Positions 49,427 through 61,300 of a stretch of 64,000 nucleotides of DNA are shown here, piece after piece. Within the stretch, counting starts at the first letter, position 1. Each line of letters begins with the position of its first letter. The notes beneath the pieces were generated by a model, which worked only from the letters and a program-made list of their open reading frames with translations, was not told where the DNA came from and searched no databases. The DNA lies in NCBI GenBank assembly GCA_947034885.2, contig OX344758.2:21541067-21605066 (forward strand), read 5' to 3'. The translations under genes and the position numbers were made by a program. The stretch is from Thuidium tamariscinum. Taxonomy: Eukaryota > Streptophyta > Bryopsida > Hypnales > Thuidiaceae.

Positions 49427-50189
49427 ATATAATATCAACATTGAAGAATGTTTGATTATTTCATAGACAAATAAACCAAAAAATGATAAGTCTTTGTATG
49501 ATTGGTGAAATTCTATTAAAATTTGAAAAAAAACTATTTTCAACATTAGAAATATCAAAGCTATCCACTTGGTATAGTGCACATTTGACATTTGAATTTC
49601 TATACTCTCTCCAAGTAAAATCTATTCAGTATTTCAAAATTAAAATTTGAAAATATCATTTGAAATGCATAAAAAATTCATACAAATTAATGCATGAAAA
49701 TGAAGATTTGGACTTCCAACTACCAAGATAAAGGCCATAAGAACCAAGTTGTAAAACAAAAATTACAAAGAGTAATGGAAAACCATATCTATGAATAAAT
49801 AACCATGGTTAAAGACAAAACAAATTGTTAAGCCATTTCCTTTATTTTACATTCTTGAGCCTAATTTGTTATGGCTCTATACAATATTTTGCTTCTAGCT
49901 TTACTTCTTATGTGATTCAACTTGACAGTCTTAGTCTAAATTAGTTTTTTTTTTCGCCATTTGTTACTTTGTTGTATTAGTGGAAATGTGGTGGAACAAT
50001 ACCATGAAGGTCAAAATTTATTAAACCAAGAGATACTTTACTCAAAAATATGTTACTCCAAATTTTTTTTCTCTAATATTACTAGAATGAGATTTTAGTA
50101 GAATGAGATTTTAGTAGTATAATTAATATATATATAAAGTTCTAATTCCACACCAATTAAAAGATAGTAATACTATTTGTTGCGTCGTT

Positions 50190-50906
50190 TGCCGTGTTCC
50201 ACTGGTGAGCCATGCACCCGAGCATCGGGGTGTGCCGCGTGGACACAGCCAATAAAGACTACAGACCAGATACCCGGACATCTCGGCAGAGAACCGGGAA
50301 GCCAGTGTGACACCTGGGCTATGAAGGTTCTCAGCGGCGGGTACTTGTTTCCTTTTGCCCTCAGCTTCTCTCATCACTCTCACTTTGCTTCAGTTTCCTC
50401 CGCGGTTCCCTTATTGTTTTGAGTTGGTAAGCTGCTCCCCTCTCCCTTCAGATCTTTATGTTCACTTCATTTCATTGTTCTCCTAGACCGGTTCGTTTCT
50501 GCGTTGATTGTAGCGTTTTTGTTACTCTTGTTGCTCCAGCTTTCTTTAGGCTTGGGACCTTGCTTTCTGGAGAGTCTTTTTAATTCTTAATTTTCTTTTA
50601 GACTTCTTAGATTGATTTGGAGAGCTATTGTCGAGGTTTTAGAGGAATGAAAATCTTCTGGTTACTAGATTTTTGTCCCTTTTGGGGGGTCTGACTGAAG
50701 TGGTGTGTTAGGGTTTGTGAAATATTGATTGCGGCATTCTGAAGAGTAAATTTTAGTCGCTGATTTGATGGTTTGAGCGTTTCTATTGGAATATTACTGA
50801 TTAGATCGGTGTTGGTGGGTTCCTGCAGAATTGGAATTTTTATTGAATTTAGGGTTTATTTTCGGGAAGAAAGGAATTGAGGAGGGAACGTAAATTCGGA
50901 GAAGCG
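50190..50906 (+). promoter_or_regulatory. Likely promoter and 5' leader intron of YKT6
   Basis: A C/T-rich tract (50360-50410) typical of plant leaders runs into a good donor (GAGTTG|GTAAGC, near 50426). A matching acceptor (GTTCCTGCAG, near 50828) comes 78 bp before the ATG. Telo-box-like words sit at about 50707 (TTAGGGTTTG) and 50848-50857 (TTTAGGGTTT). Leader intron and promoter are inferred from these words and base composition. Confidence 0.45.
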
Positions 50907-52627
50907 ATGAAGATCACTGCGATATTGGTGTTGAAAGCGCCTGCGGTTCAAGGGGGCGAGTCGTTGATGTTAGCCAATGTTTCGGATGTGTCTCACTTTG
51001 GTTTTTTCCAACGCCAAGCCGCGAAGGAGTTTATTTTGTTTGCGTCGCGGACTATAGCTGGACGGACTCCCCTTGGACAACGCCAGTCGGTTGAACAAGA
51101 TGGTGACTATTTGTCCCTTGGCTGATTCATTTTTAATTTCTTAACACAATTTGATAGACGTTTTGGGGATTTCTGATCTCAGGTAGTTTAGTTGCGAGAC
51201 TGTCGACTTGAAAATTAAGAGTGTCTGCATCAAAGGCTCTAAGTAAACTACTTTTCTTTTGTGTGTGTGTGCTCTGCAAATAGAGTACGTGGTACATTGC
51301 TACAACCGAAATGGGCTTTGCGGGCTCGTGTTTGCCGACAAAGAGTACCCTCTGAGGAGTGCTTTCTCCGTTATCAACAAGGTTTGTGGAGCTCGGCTTG
51401 TGTTTCTAGCTTCCACTAGAAATTTGCTAATAGTTTAGGGTTTTCGCCTTCTTTCCTTGGTAATATTATGGTATCGCACTCGCATTGTCAGGGTAATGAG
51501 TCTAGACGTCAGATTGAATTGGATTGCTATCTAGAGTAATCTGTGACAGTTGACATGTTACAATATGTTGTGGGATGGTCGATCTATCCAGAGTATTCTT
51601 TTTTTGCTGTTATTCTGTATCTGTGTTTCTCGTGATGAAGCAATTATGATTGAATGCTTGGCTTCGCTTGGCAGGTGTTAGACGAGTATCAGAAGACTTT
51701 TGGAGATTCTTGGAAGATCAAAACCGCAGACAGCACTGACGCCTGGCCTTATCTACCAGAAGCTATTGTGAAGTACCAGGTTTGTTTTCAAGCGGAGTTT
51801 CATTGGGGTGTGAATATATAGAACGCTCAAAGGGCTATTCATTTTGACTTCTCGATGGGTTGTCCTTCGAATGTATGATCTCTTGAAATGGAGAGAGTTG
51901 ATGGTGAGAAGGGTTTTTTGTCCTTTGTTGCTGAGGCAATTGAGTGGTGAATATTACAGAATCCTACTGAGGCTGACAAGCTGGCCAAGATTCAGAAAGA
52001 TCTGGATGAAACGAAAGTTATACTGGTATGGCAATTCCCCTTTCGTCACTTTCCCGGTATACCCTTATGATTAGATTTCTCGGACAGAGGAGATCTAATA
52101 CTGTGCTGGAGTACAAAAGTCTTTGATTTGAAGCAAATCGTCACTGCGTTTACAAATTATGTTTGCTACTTGTTGTAATTTTGCAGTGTTTTAAATTTTT
52201 TAAATTTCTGTCTTAGCTTTTAGTGCAAGTGCATTGGTGTACGAGCAACTGAGCGGTCCTTCTATCAGCAATTTTTTGCTTCATGTTATAAACTTACGGG
52301 ATTGTCCATGTTCTTATACTTGCAGCATAAAACAATCGAAAGTGTGCTTAAGCGTGGGGAGAATCTCGATAACCTCGTTGATAAGAGTAACGACTTAAGC
52401 TCAGCTTCTCAGGTATATACACCTTTCTACTTCAACGTACCGTTGCTATATAATGTATATTTCCTGTGCAAGGGAGAAAAGTATATGATATTGATATTGT
52501 TTGTATGAAGGATTCGTCAATGTGGCTTTTCGAATTGCAAATGTCACTGAAGTTGTTATGCTTTACTGGGTTGCAGATGTTCTACAAGCAAGCCAAGAAG
52601 GCAAATCAGTGCTGTACCATTTTATAA
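50907..52627 (+). CDS. YKT6: R-SNARE YKT6, six coding exons
   Basis: Vesicle-fusion SNARE that cycles between cytosol and membranes and acts in ER-Golgi, endosomal and vacuolar traffic. Exons: 50907-51102, 51284-51381, 51675-51779, 51960-52025, 52326-52412 and 52577-52627, all GT-AG, joining to 200 residues (family about 199). Residues 1-133 are the longin domain ([10 protein letters not shown] start, [42 protein letters not shown]). The SNARE helix follows (about 138-192) with the ionic-layer arginine at Arg165 in [11 protein letters not shown]. The C-terminus CCTIL has the palmitoylated Cys196 and the prenylated Cys197 of a CaaX box, used in place of a membrane anchor. Nothing is missing. 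Confidence 0.97.
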
Positions 52628-53764
52628 ATGGATTGGCTTTGTCAGGGCCATTCGAGGTCCCTGTTGGGTTCTACATTTAGTTGTCCACTCAGTGCCAGTA
52701 CTGAGCATTTATTCTTGGTTAACGAACGTATATAAGGATCGATACTGCAGATCCCACGTGTTCTGTCGCTCAAGCCAATGTTGTAATTTTCTTAGTCCTT
52801 CCCGCCTTGGCACTCGTTTGTCTTGTTGCGCGAGGATGGATACAGTTCAACTATGGGATTAGTCTTTGTGAGGTAATGTGTGTGCCCCAACCCTGTCCTT
52901 GCCGTGGGTAATTCTCAGGTTCAAGGATTGGCTTTTTACACAACGTCCTCAAGCAGGCATTTGGATTTGATACAAGCCGGGTGGCATAAGTTGTGGGAAG
53001 AGTTCTGTAGAACCTCTGCCCTGCTCACTTGTACAGTAAATTGGCAATAATTTTAAGCTGATTTTGTTGAGCCTGGAAGCATAACTTTGTGCATATTTTG
53101 TAGACACTGTTGTGTTTCGTTCCGACGTGAGTACTACATTTTCTTCTTTCTTTGAATACAAAAACTTATTTTCCTGTTTTCCAGGATAATCTTCTTAATG
53201 TCTGTTTTTGTCATGTTTCTTCCACTTCCAACATGTTGACAATATTGGGCGTAAACACTACGATGAAAAACCAAGGTTGAAGCCACGTCCTAGATAGATG
53301 GCTTAGTTGCAAGAGGCTGAGGAAAAGGGAATGAAAAGGAAGATGTCAAAATCCAAGAAATGTTAAACCTGTAACGGATACAGGGTCTCTCTTAATTTGG
53401 AGAATTTGCAATGATTTATACCTTAAGACAGGTAATTTGTTTTGTTTTGTTTGTTTTGTTTGTTTTGTCATGTTGAGATCTCCCAGACCGTGCATCCCTT
53501 GGTCGTGTGCTTGATACTGTTGGAAAGCTCTTGGTGAGGAGGGGTGCACAGGCTTGGTTTCATGGCATTCCGACGTACAGTGAAAAAGTTATTGAATTTC
53601 AAAGTTTTAATGAATTAGAAAATTAGAAAATTACTTTTACTTTAGTTTTGATTGTGGCATTGGTAGAGGGCCACTAGTTTCTAATAAGCTAGGGCCTTGC
53701 ATTGCTAGGCAAAACTCTTGATGATTGTCAAATTTCAAGGTTATATTGTCCTTGTACTACAATA
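52628..53764. other. YKT6 3' UTR and spacer with a TTTTG-rich microsatellite
   Basis: The first few hundred bases should be the YKT6 3' UTR; 52640-53100 is less AT-rich than the surroundings. A run of TTTTG/TTTG units lies at 53437-53468. No other gene seen. Confidence 0.45.
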
Positions 53765-53998
53765 CTAAGGTAGGAGGCTTGAACTTCGATTGGGCATTTT
53801 GAACTGAATATGTCTTTGGGCCAACTTCCGTGTGAGCTGGGCCGGTAGAACTTGAAAGGGAGAGCTACAATGAGAAGTGAGTGATGACACTTCTATATGG
53901 AGTTGTGGATCCGGTAGGTGGAGTGATATTGAGAAAGAAAAGTATACGTAATGATTTTCTTGAAGTTTGACCAATTTCCACCAATGGCTTTGTTCACC

Positions 53999-54296
53999 CA
54001 TAAGAGATTTTCTTACCATGTTGGAAGATTGTGAGTTCCTGGATTGTGAAACTTGCTAAAAACTATCTTAGCAGCTGATCTAATGTAGCACAGAGACTGC
54101 CACATCAGGTAATAATATTTTATTAAATTAAAAAAAATTATAAATATTTTTTTAATATTATTTTTTAAATGTTTAAATATTTAAATGTTTTAAATATTTT
54201 TTAAATATTTTTTAATTTTGACCAGCAATGGCTGGTTCACAGAATGGAGAATGAGGCTGAAACAATCTCTCAATACCCCGGAAAAACCTCTTAGGA
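53999..54296 (+). mobile_element. Innermost element a, CATAAGAG-ended group
   Basis: Starts CATAAGAGATTTTCTTACC, then a GATTGTGAGTTCC word, ACTGCCACATCA, a long AT-only centre, GACCAGCAATGGCTGGT, and a CTGAAACAATCTC...CCGG word, ending near AAACCTCTTAGGAG. The order of words is that of the neighbouring element in reverse. Confidence 0.6.
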
Positions 54297-54315
54297 GTAT
54301 CGGTGGAACTTGAAT

Positions 54316-54679
54316 CATAAGAGGATTTTTGGGCCCCCAGGAGACCATTTCAGGGGTGTTCCCCGAAATTGTTCCCACTGCTGCAGACCAGCCCCCTGCT
54401 GGTCTGAATTTTTGAATTTTGAAAAAAAAAAATTAAAATTTTTTTTCCAAAAAACTTCAGAATGTACTAAAGAGCAAAAGAATGATTTTAAAAAATAATT
54501 TTTTTTTTCAAAAAAATATTTAAAAAATATTTAATATTTAATTAAAATTAATTAAAAAAATTGTATTTTCTGACATGGCAGTCGCTCGACCACATCAGCA
54601 TCGCGTTCCCAGCGTTCCCAATGCATTCCCAGCATTTGGGAACTCGCAGTCTCTTAAAGCAGCTAGAAATCCTCTTATG
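54316..54679 (-). mobile_element. Innermost element b, CATAAGAGG-ended group (364 bp)
   Basis: CATAAGAGGATTTTTGGGCC at 54316 and GCTAGAAATCCTCTTATG ending at 54679, opposite in orientation to element a. Contains GACCATTTCAGGGGTGTTCC, GACCAGCCCCCTGCTGGTC and CATGGCAGTCGCTCGACCAC. Closest match: 49028-49353. Confidence 0.85.
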
Positions 54680-55044
54680 CCTTGCTTCTCCGCTCACCAA
54701 GGCCGGCAAAACAATCGGTGGGAGCTCCTTGTCTTGTAGCACTTTTGCTACCAGCCCGACTCACTTGGAAACTTGGCCTTAGAGGTACATTTTGCTTTCT
54801 TCAATATACCAAAATGTACAAATTGTGTACAGTTTAGGAGGTGGTCGCTTTTAGAGCCTTATGGCATTTCAACTTCAAAAATTTCATAACTAGTTCTACA
54901 AAGCTCCAAAAAATATGAAACAACTTGGATTGGATGTCATTCCCTTGTCTTTTGAAGAAAATTCATTGAAAAATATTTCAAGATGTTTTCCCTCTCTGAA
55001 ATTTAGCTTCATTGCTTAGGTGGTCACTTTATGGACCTCCTACC

Positions 55045-56081
55045 TTAGTAACTAATAACATCACTTGTTGAATATAATCAAGTAACTCTCTAAAGATAAA
55101 AATGATGGAATGATGTATACACTCATTCTATGCAACTTAGTGAAGGGTGAACAAACACATTCTCATCTATTCTATGTCCATCCATTATCACAACTAGCAA
55201 AAAGATTGATGATGTTTTGCTCCTTTATTATAGTGAACTTTATTCTATTGGTTGTATACTCATTTGGGGTGTTTTTTTGCCACAAGTAGTACAAAATTGA
55301 TTGAATGAACGTGATATTTAGAAGTAAGCTTCCTACAACAATAGAAAATGTACTTCAATTACTTCAATTTTTCCAAGATTAATTCAATAGATGAAATTGA
55401 ATTTTGAATACATGAAATACATGCATTTTTGTTGGTTTTAGTAATATCAAGTACCTTTTTTGAAGAATTGCATTGTCAAATTTGGTATGCTAGCTCTTCT
55501 CATCATCTTAGGAGAAAAAAACATGTTCCAAGTCTATTTTGCATTAGCCTAAGGTGTACAACATTCAAGTTGAATTTATGATGAATTAATTTTCTTAAAG
55601 TTCTACCTTTGATAACCTTTCTTTGCTCTTAGTTGACAATAGTGGCTATTTTTATAGTAATTTTTTCATTTTCATTTTCTAATTTCAAAAAATAAAAATG
55701 TAGAAGTCTCATTTTCTAGCACAAATTATAGCCAATGGTTCAAAATAGTATTTCAAGGTATATAAAAAGACTCAACAATATTACTTAGTGGTACATAGTG
55801 CCTCCAATTTGCCAACGTAAGCTATTTTTTTATGATAAATTAGATTATGCCATTAATCCTAACTTTCTAATAATGAAAATTATAAGTTGTTAAAATAGTA
55901 AATTCAAAATCCAATCAACCATCTAGATTTCATGTTTGATGTCTGCAATAGTAGTGAAGGGGACTAGTATTACAAAATGTACTAAAGTGTTGAAAATAAC
56001 AAATTCAACAAATAATACAAGTGTTTCTTGCAATCACCTTAATCATCTAAATTCTAATGTATAATACAGGAAGGTACATTA
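55045..56081. other. AT-rich intergenic DNA, nothing recognised
   Basis: No gene or repeat boundary seen, apart from a TTTCTTGCAATCACC word near 56022 that also occurs near 17890 and 31820. Confidence 0.4.
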
Positions 56082-56320
56082 GATGTTTTTTCAGGGATTA
56101 GAAGACTGTTTTAGGCTCGTTCCCAATGTTGGGAAAAGTCAAAATATAAAATATTAAAAAAAAAATTCAATTTTTTTTTTCAAATTTATTATTATTATTA
56201 TTATTATCATCATCTGACAGTCTCTTGGCCATGTTAGATCATAGATGTGGTAGAGTTCCCTAGTGTTCCCATAGTTGGGAACTTGCAATCTTCTAACTAG
56301 CAAAAAAAACATCTAATGCA
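56082..56320. mobile_element. Small MITE with CATTAGATG ends (about 240 bp)
   Basis: ACATTAGATGTTTTTTCAGG at 56082 and the near-complement AAAAAAAACATCTAATGC ending near 56320. The interior carries CTCGTTCCCAATGTTGGG, a (TTA)n run, TGACAGTCTCTTGGCCATG and GTTCCCATAGTTGGGAAC, placing it in the CATAAGAGG/ATTAGGAGG group. Confidence 0.75.
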
Positions 56321-56394
56321 AGTGAAAATGGCATTTTTGTGGCATTTCTAGGAAAAGAAATTTCATTGCTATAAAATTTGACATTGTCTTAAAG

Positions 56395-57066
56395 GTTGAA
56401 ATTTTCTTTTTACAACAAAGGTTTTTGTAAGACATCATCTCTATGTTGATAACATGTATGATAAATTTTAAGGCCAAAAGATTCACACCAAAAAAAGATA
56501 ATCAAAATTTACCAACATCTATAGTTCTAAAAGACAATTTCACTACTTCCAACTTCAACACCTTCTTAAAGGTTGAACAATTGTTTGTTTTCTATGAAAT
56601 TTTTGTCACGAGTTCATCTCTATGTTGATAATATGTGTACCAAGTTTGAAATTCAAAAGATTCACAAAAAATAGACATTTGAAATCTACCAACGTATGTA
56701 GTTTTGAGAAACAATTATACTACCAACTTCATCACCCTCGTAAAGGTTGAACAATTGTTTATTTCTCATGCAAAATTTTGTCATGAGATCATTTCTATAT
56801 TAATAATGCGTGTGCCAAGTTTCAAAGCCAAAAGATTCCAACAAAAAAAAAGTTGAAATCTACTAACATGTAAAGTTGTGAGAGACAATTCAACTACTTC
56901 CAACTTTGACATCTTTTTACAAGTTGAACAATTGTTTATTCCCATAAAGCTTTTGTCATGAGATCATCTCTCTGTTGATAATAGGTGTGCCAAGTTTGAG
57001 ATTCAAAAGGTTCACAAAAAAGAAGATATTTGAAATCTACCAATATGTGTAGTTGTGAAATACAAT
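56395..57066 (+). repeat. Satellite-like tandem repeat, ~177-bp unit, about 3.8 copies
   Basis: Units start at 56395, 56572, 56746 and 56933 (spacing 177, 174, 187). Each starts GTTGAAC or GTTGAAA, then TTTTTGT, CATCTCTATGTTGATAA, a TGTGCCAAGTTT word, AAAAGATTCACA, a CTACCAAC word, GTTGTGAGAGACAATT, CTACTTCCAACTT and CACC. Copies share an estimated 75-80%. The last is cut off near 57066. The unit is about the length of one nucleosome, as in many plant satellites. Confidence 0.85.
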
Positions 57067-58324
57067 GTGGGGAAGACTTTTGTTGTGGAAGAATATTCAT
57101 TTGCCAAGGGCCATTCAAAAGTGAACCCTAAACCAATATGTGATCATTCGTTGGAGAAGTTCAACCCTTTGATAGAGCAATGACTACCCTTATTATTATA
57201 TTCTTATAGGAGAATTAAGTTTTTGTTGGCTAAAACATCTAAATGGTCACAATGGCAGCAAATCAATATTAGTTTGGTGATTAGCAAAGTATTTTACCAT
57301 TGTTACCAAATACAACTATTTAGCATTTGCTCAAGCTTCCAACCTTTGGAGTGTTCTTTGTTTGAATGAATAATCTTTGTTTTTGTCTTCAAATTTTGTC
57401 TTGATTGATACATTTTGAGTGAAGGTTGGTTCAACTAAGTTAGTGTCAAGCATTCCAAGAAAGCACTTGTTGAAGATAAGCTATGATAAGTTGTGTTGGT
57501 TGGATCTTGTACCAAATAAAAAGGAATAGGTTTCTCATGAAGAACCACACTTTTCTTTGCCCATCACAAAGGCATACTTGTTTGCATTAGTCTAAAAATT
57601 GGAACTTGAATTTTCATGTACAACGGGTCACTGAAAATTTGGTTATAGTAATAGATTGGAAACTAGATTTTGGTAACGTCATCATGAATCCAGATTACAA
57701 CTAATCGACAATAAATATGTACATTTGATTGTTGCAATTGTTTCCTTTCGTATGCTTGAACATACGGTGTGAATTGATTTAAATTCCCTGAACAGTGCTG
57801 AGAAGTCAGTAGCCAACCCCAAAGGACAATGACAAATGAAATTAACAGAAGCAAATTTACTATTCTTCAAATAGTTAAACCCAAATCAGTGACCAAGCCA
57901 GTCGGAAATGTCATACTCAAATAATCTTTGATATTATAGATTAGACAAACATACACAGTACGTAATTACATATGGAAGGGAAGTGCAAGACTATCAAGAG
58001 TTAGATCTGACTCGACATGTAATGGAACGGATTAGCTGATTTTTAAACGATTTCAAGCTTCCGTGACATTCTGCTCTACACTATAGACCGTATTTCGAAT
58101 TTCACGTCGGTTGCTGAGGGGAAGGAATACCTTTGTTGTAGTCCGCTGTCATAAGACAGGTTCGAAAACGAGACGGGCAAAGAACATCCGAAGTCCTTCT
58201 GCAGAAGGAGAACAGAAGAATTTCGAAACAAACGAGAGTGAGTGATGTTTTGGTAGGCATAGAAGACTCAGCTGCAAGGTGATAAAATAATTTCTTCTTC
58301 TACATAGTCATCTGATCCAGTCTT
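57067..58324. other. Intergenic DNA and likely 3' UTR of the right-edge gene
   Basis: Nothing recognised from 57067 to about 57900. The GC-richer stretch 58000-58324 is probably the 3' UTR of the minus-strand gene ending at 58325. Confidence 0.4.
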
Positions 58325-61300
58325 CTACTCTTCCTGATCCGGTTCCAACGCTTTTTGAGATAATTGTGGAGCACCATTGTTTTCTTCTTCCGGTTTGTTC
58401 AGCGACCCTTCCTCATCGTCCCCGACTACGTTAGAGACGCCTGTACTGTCGAGAGCTTCTCCTGTAATGGAAGTATTCAGTGAGTGATAGCATACAACGG
58501 ACGCAATTGCAAACTTAGAAGCTCTATCAAAAAACGACACGATAATCAAGATCTGTCAGCTTTGGTCTCAGGAAGTAACCATTCAAGACGAATCGCAAAA
58601 TCCTAGGGACTGAAGCATACCTGCATTTTCCGCCACCTCAGTTGCCGCAGTTGCTAATCCATTGATAATACTTGATGCTTGCTCGGAGGAGTCTTCAGAT
58701 TTTTCTACTGTCCCTTCAGCCTCTGAATTTTCAAGTCTGAGTGTGACATGGACACCACAACTGCACGTTAGTAAACTTGATAGAATCGCTAGTATGCAAG
58801 ACAGGCTGAACTTCACACAAAACAATTTGCTCTGACTATCTAAGGTAGAGAACTGCTCCAAGAGAATATTTCTAAGACTTTCAATTCCGCTCTCCGTGCA
58901 ACGCACGCATTCTTAAACATTTTGCGATGCCTGACAGAAAAGAATTCTATTCGACGTACGGTGTGGCAGATGATTCAAGCTCCGAGTCAACTTGCGGCGA
59001 TACGCCTTCAATCTGCTCATTGACAGTAGAGGTTTCTGAAGAAACTTCCTCATTTGCACTCTCCTTCTGCCAAGGCCACTGAAAGCCTCCGGACGTAGCA
59101 GCTTTGGCCTTCTCTAAGGCGATAGCAGCTCTTGTAGCTGCGTCTTCCTTGGCTTGTCTCGCTTTCTCCACCACGGCTTCTATATCATCAGTACAATTCA
59201 AACTTCAGTGCAACTGCGTTTGCAGAGGTTGGACAGATATCAACCTCGTTGCTGTAAATGTTAAAATCGGTCCATCGACGTGATGTTAAGCGGCACGAAA
59301 AAAACTAGTCAATTTTACAGTAAGATAGGGTTTAAAGAATATGCCTGCGTCCTCCACAACTTCTTCAGCGAACTTGGACACTTCAGCTTCGATGGCCGGT
59401 ACTGAAGGTAGCGGTGACGTTTCTGAATCTCGTGACTCTAGTGATGCCTCGTCAGGTGCTGCACTCCAAGCGTTCGCAGTTAGTGATAATGCTGACAGAC
59501 AATTAGTTCCTTTCTCCGGTATTGACATTTTCAATTAGTGATTACTAAACTGTCAGAAACTTCTGCGTATAAAAGTTGGCAATTGGTATTAGCAAGCCGC
59601 AGTACATTTGATAAACCTCGGAAGCCTCGGAACTGTAGCATACCAGAATTTTCCGCCACCTCGGTTACCGCATTTGCAACATCTTCTATAAATTCCGATG
59701 GTTGCTCTGAGGAATCCTCGGATTTTGCTGTTCCTTCAGACTCTGAATCTTCGAGCCTGTGCGTGTAAGTGAACACCAGTACTGAAGTAAGCACGGCATA
59801 ATGTATTGATCTAGCATCGAAACTCGTAAGATATTCCCAACACAGATCAAAGACTGAACACCTCGCACATTCTTTTGAATGCGAAACAAGTTCACCTCTG
59901 CACGGAGCATCATAAACAATTTGAACATCTGAGGTAGATAAATGCCCTTAGAAAATTTCTCTAACTCGTTAGACTTTCTTTCATACTCTGCCACAAATTC
60001 GAGTGGTATGCACAAACTCTTAAACATTTTGTGATGCCTGACAGAAAAGAGTTCCGTTCGACGTACGGTGTGGCAGATGCTCCAAGCTCCGAGTCAACTT
60101 GCGGCGATACGCCTTCAATCTGCTCACTAACAGTAGAGGTTTCTGAAGAAACTTCCTCATTTGCACTGTCCTTCTGCCAAGGCCACCGAAAGCCTCTGGA
60201 TGTAGCAGCTTTGGCCTTCTCTAAGGCGATAGCAGCCCTTGTAGATGCTTCTTCTTTGGCTTTCCTCGCCTTCTCCACCACGGCTTCTATATCACCAATA
60301 CATTTCAAACTTCAGTGCAACTGCGTTTGCAGAGGTTGGACAAATTTATTCACTTCCTTGTAAAATCTCATTCACTCAGGCAACTGTAAGCCCTTAAATT
60401 GTTCCTCCTATGAAGAACCAAAACCTCTTGTCACTATCAACCTCATTGCTGTAAATGTTAAAATCAGTCCATCGACGAGATGTTAAGCGGCACGTAAAAA
60501 ACTAATCAATTTTACAGTAAGATAGGGTTTAAAGAATATGCCTGCGTCCTCCACAACTTCTTCAGCGAACTTGGACACTTCATCTTCGATGGCAGGTACT
60601 GAAGGTAGTGGTGACGTTTCTGAATCTCGTGACTCTAGTGATGCCTCGTCAGATGCTGCACTCCAAGCGTTCGTAGTCAGCGATAATGCTGACAGACAAT
60701 TAATTTCTTCCTCCGGAATTTTTAACTTTACTTCCTAAGAATTCATGAGTTTAAGTTGCGGACTTTGATTGATCATATTGTAGAAAGGATAATTTAAATG
60801 AATTTTTTTATTATATCATTAGCTTAATTGAAGAACATTGCAAGCATTAGTTCAAATAAATAATTATTAAAGCAAATTAAAAAATCTTCAAATAAACTCT
60901 TCAAAATTGCTTAAAAAGCATGAGGCCCAATTCGGACTTCTTAGAAAGTAAAGGGTTAATTAGTGATTACTAAACTGTCAGGAACTTCTCCTGCGTGTAA
61001 AAGTCGGAAATTAGTATTAGCACAAGCCGAAGTGCACTCAATGCAATTTCGACTGCAACCGAAGACCATTTATCTCAAACACACATCAAACATGGTAATG
61101 AAGGAATTTCACCACGAAAAAACAAATACAACGCACTGAATAAACCTCGGAAGCCTCGGAACTGTAGCTTACCAGAACTTTCCGCCACCTCGGTTACCGC
61201 ATTTGCTACATCTTCTATAACTTTCGATGGTTGCTCTGAGGAATCCTCGGATTTTGCTGTTCCTTCAGACTCTGAATCTTCGAGTCTGTGCGTGCAAGTG

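Larger units (their letters stand above)
53817..54781. mobile_element. Interrupted copy of the 13131-13408 element
   Basis: The left part (53817-53998) matches the left half of 13131-13408: GTGTGAGCTGGGCCGGT, GGGAGAGCTACA, TGAGAAGTGAGTGATGACA. The right part (54680-54781) matches the right end: TTCTCCGCTCACCAA, TTGTCTTGTAGCACTTTTGC, CCCGACTCAC. The two halves are split by two other elements. Confidence 0.8.
53769..55044. mobile_element. Outer GGTAGGAGG-ended element of a three-level nest
   Basis: GGTAGGAGGC at 53769 (after TAA) and GACCTCCTACC ending at 55044 (before TTA) are inverted. Only about 50 bp of this element remain left of the inserted element at 53817 and about 260 bp right of 54781, so its own length would be about 310 bp. 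The ends belong to the GGTRG group. Confidence 0.55.
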
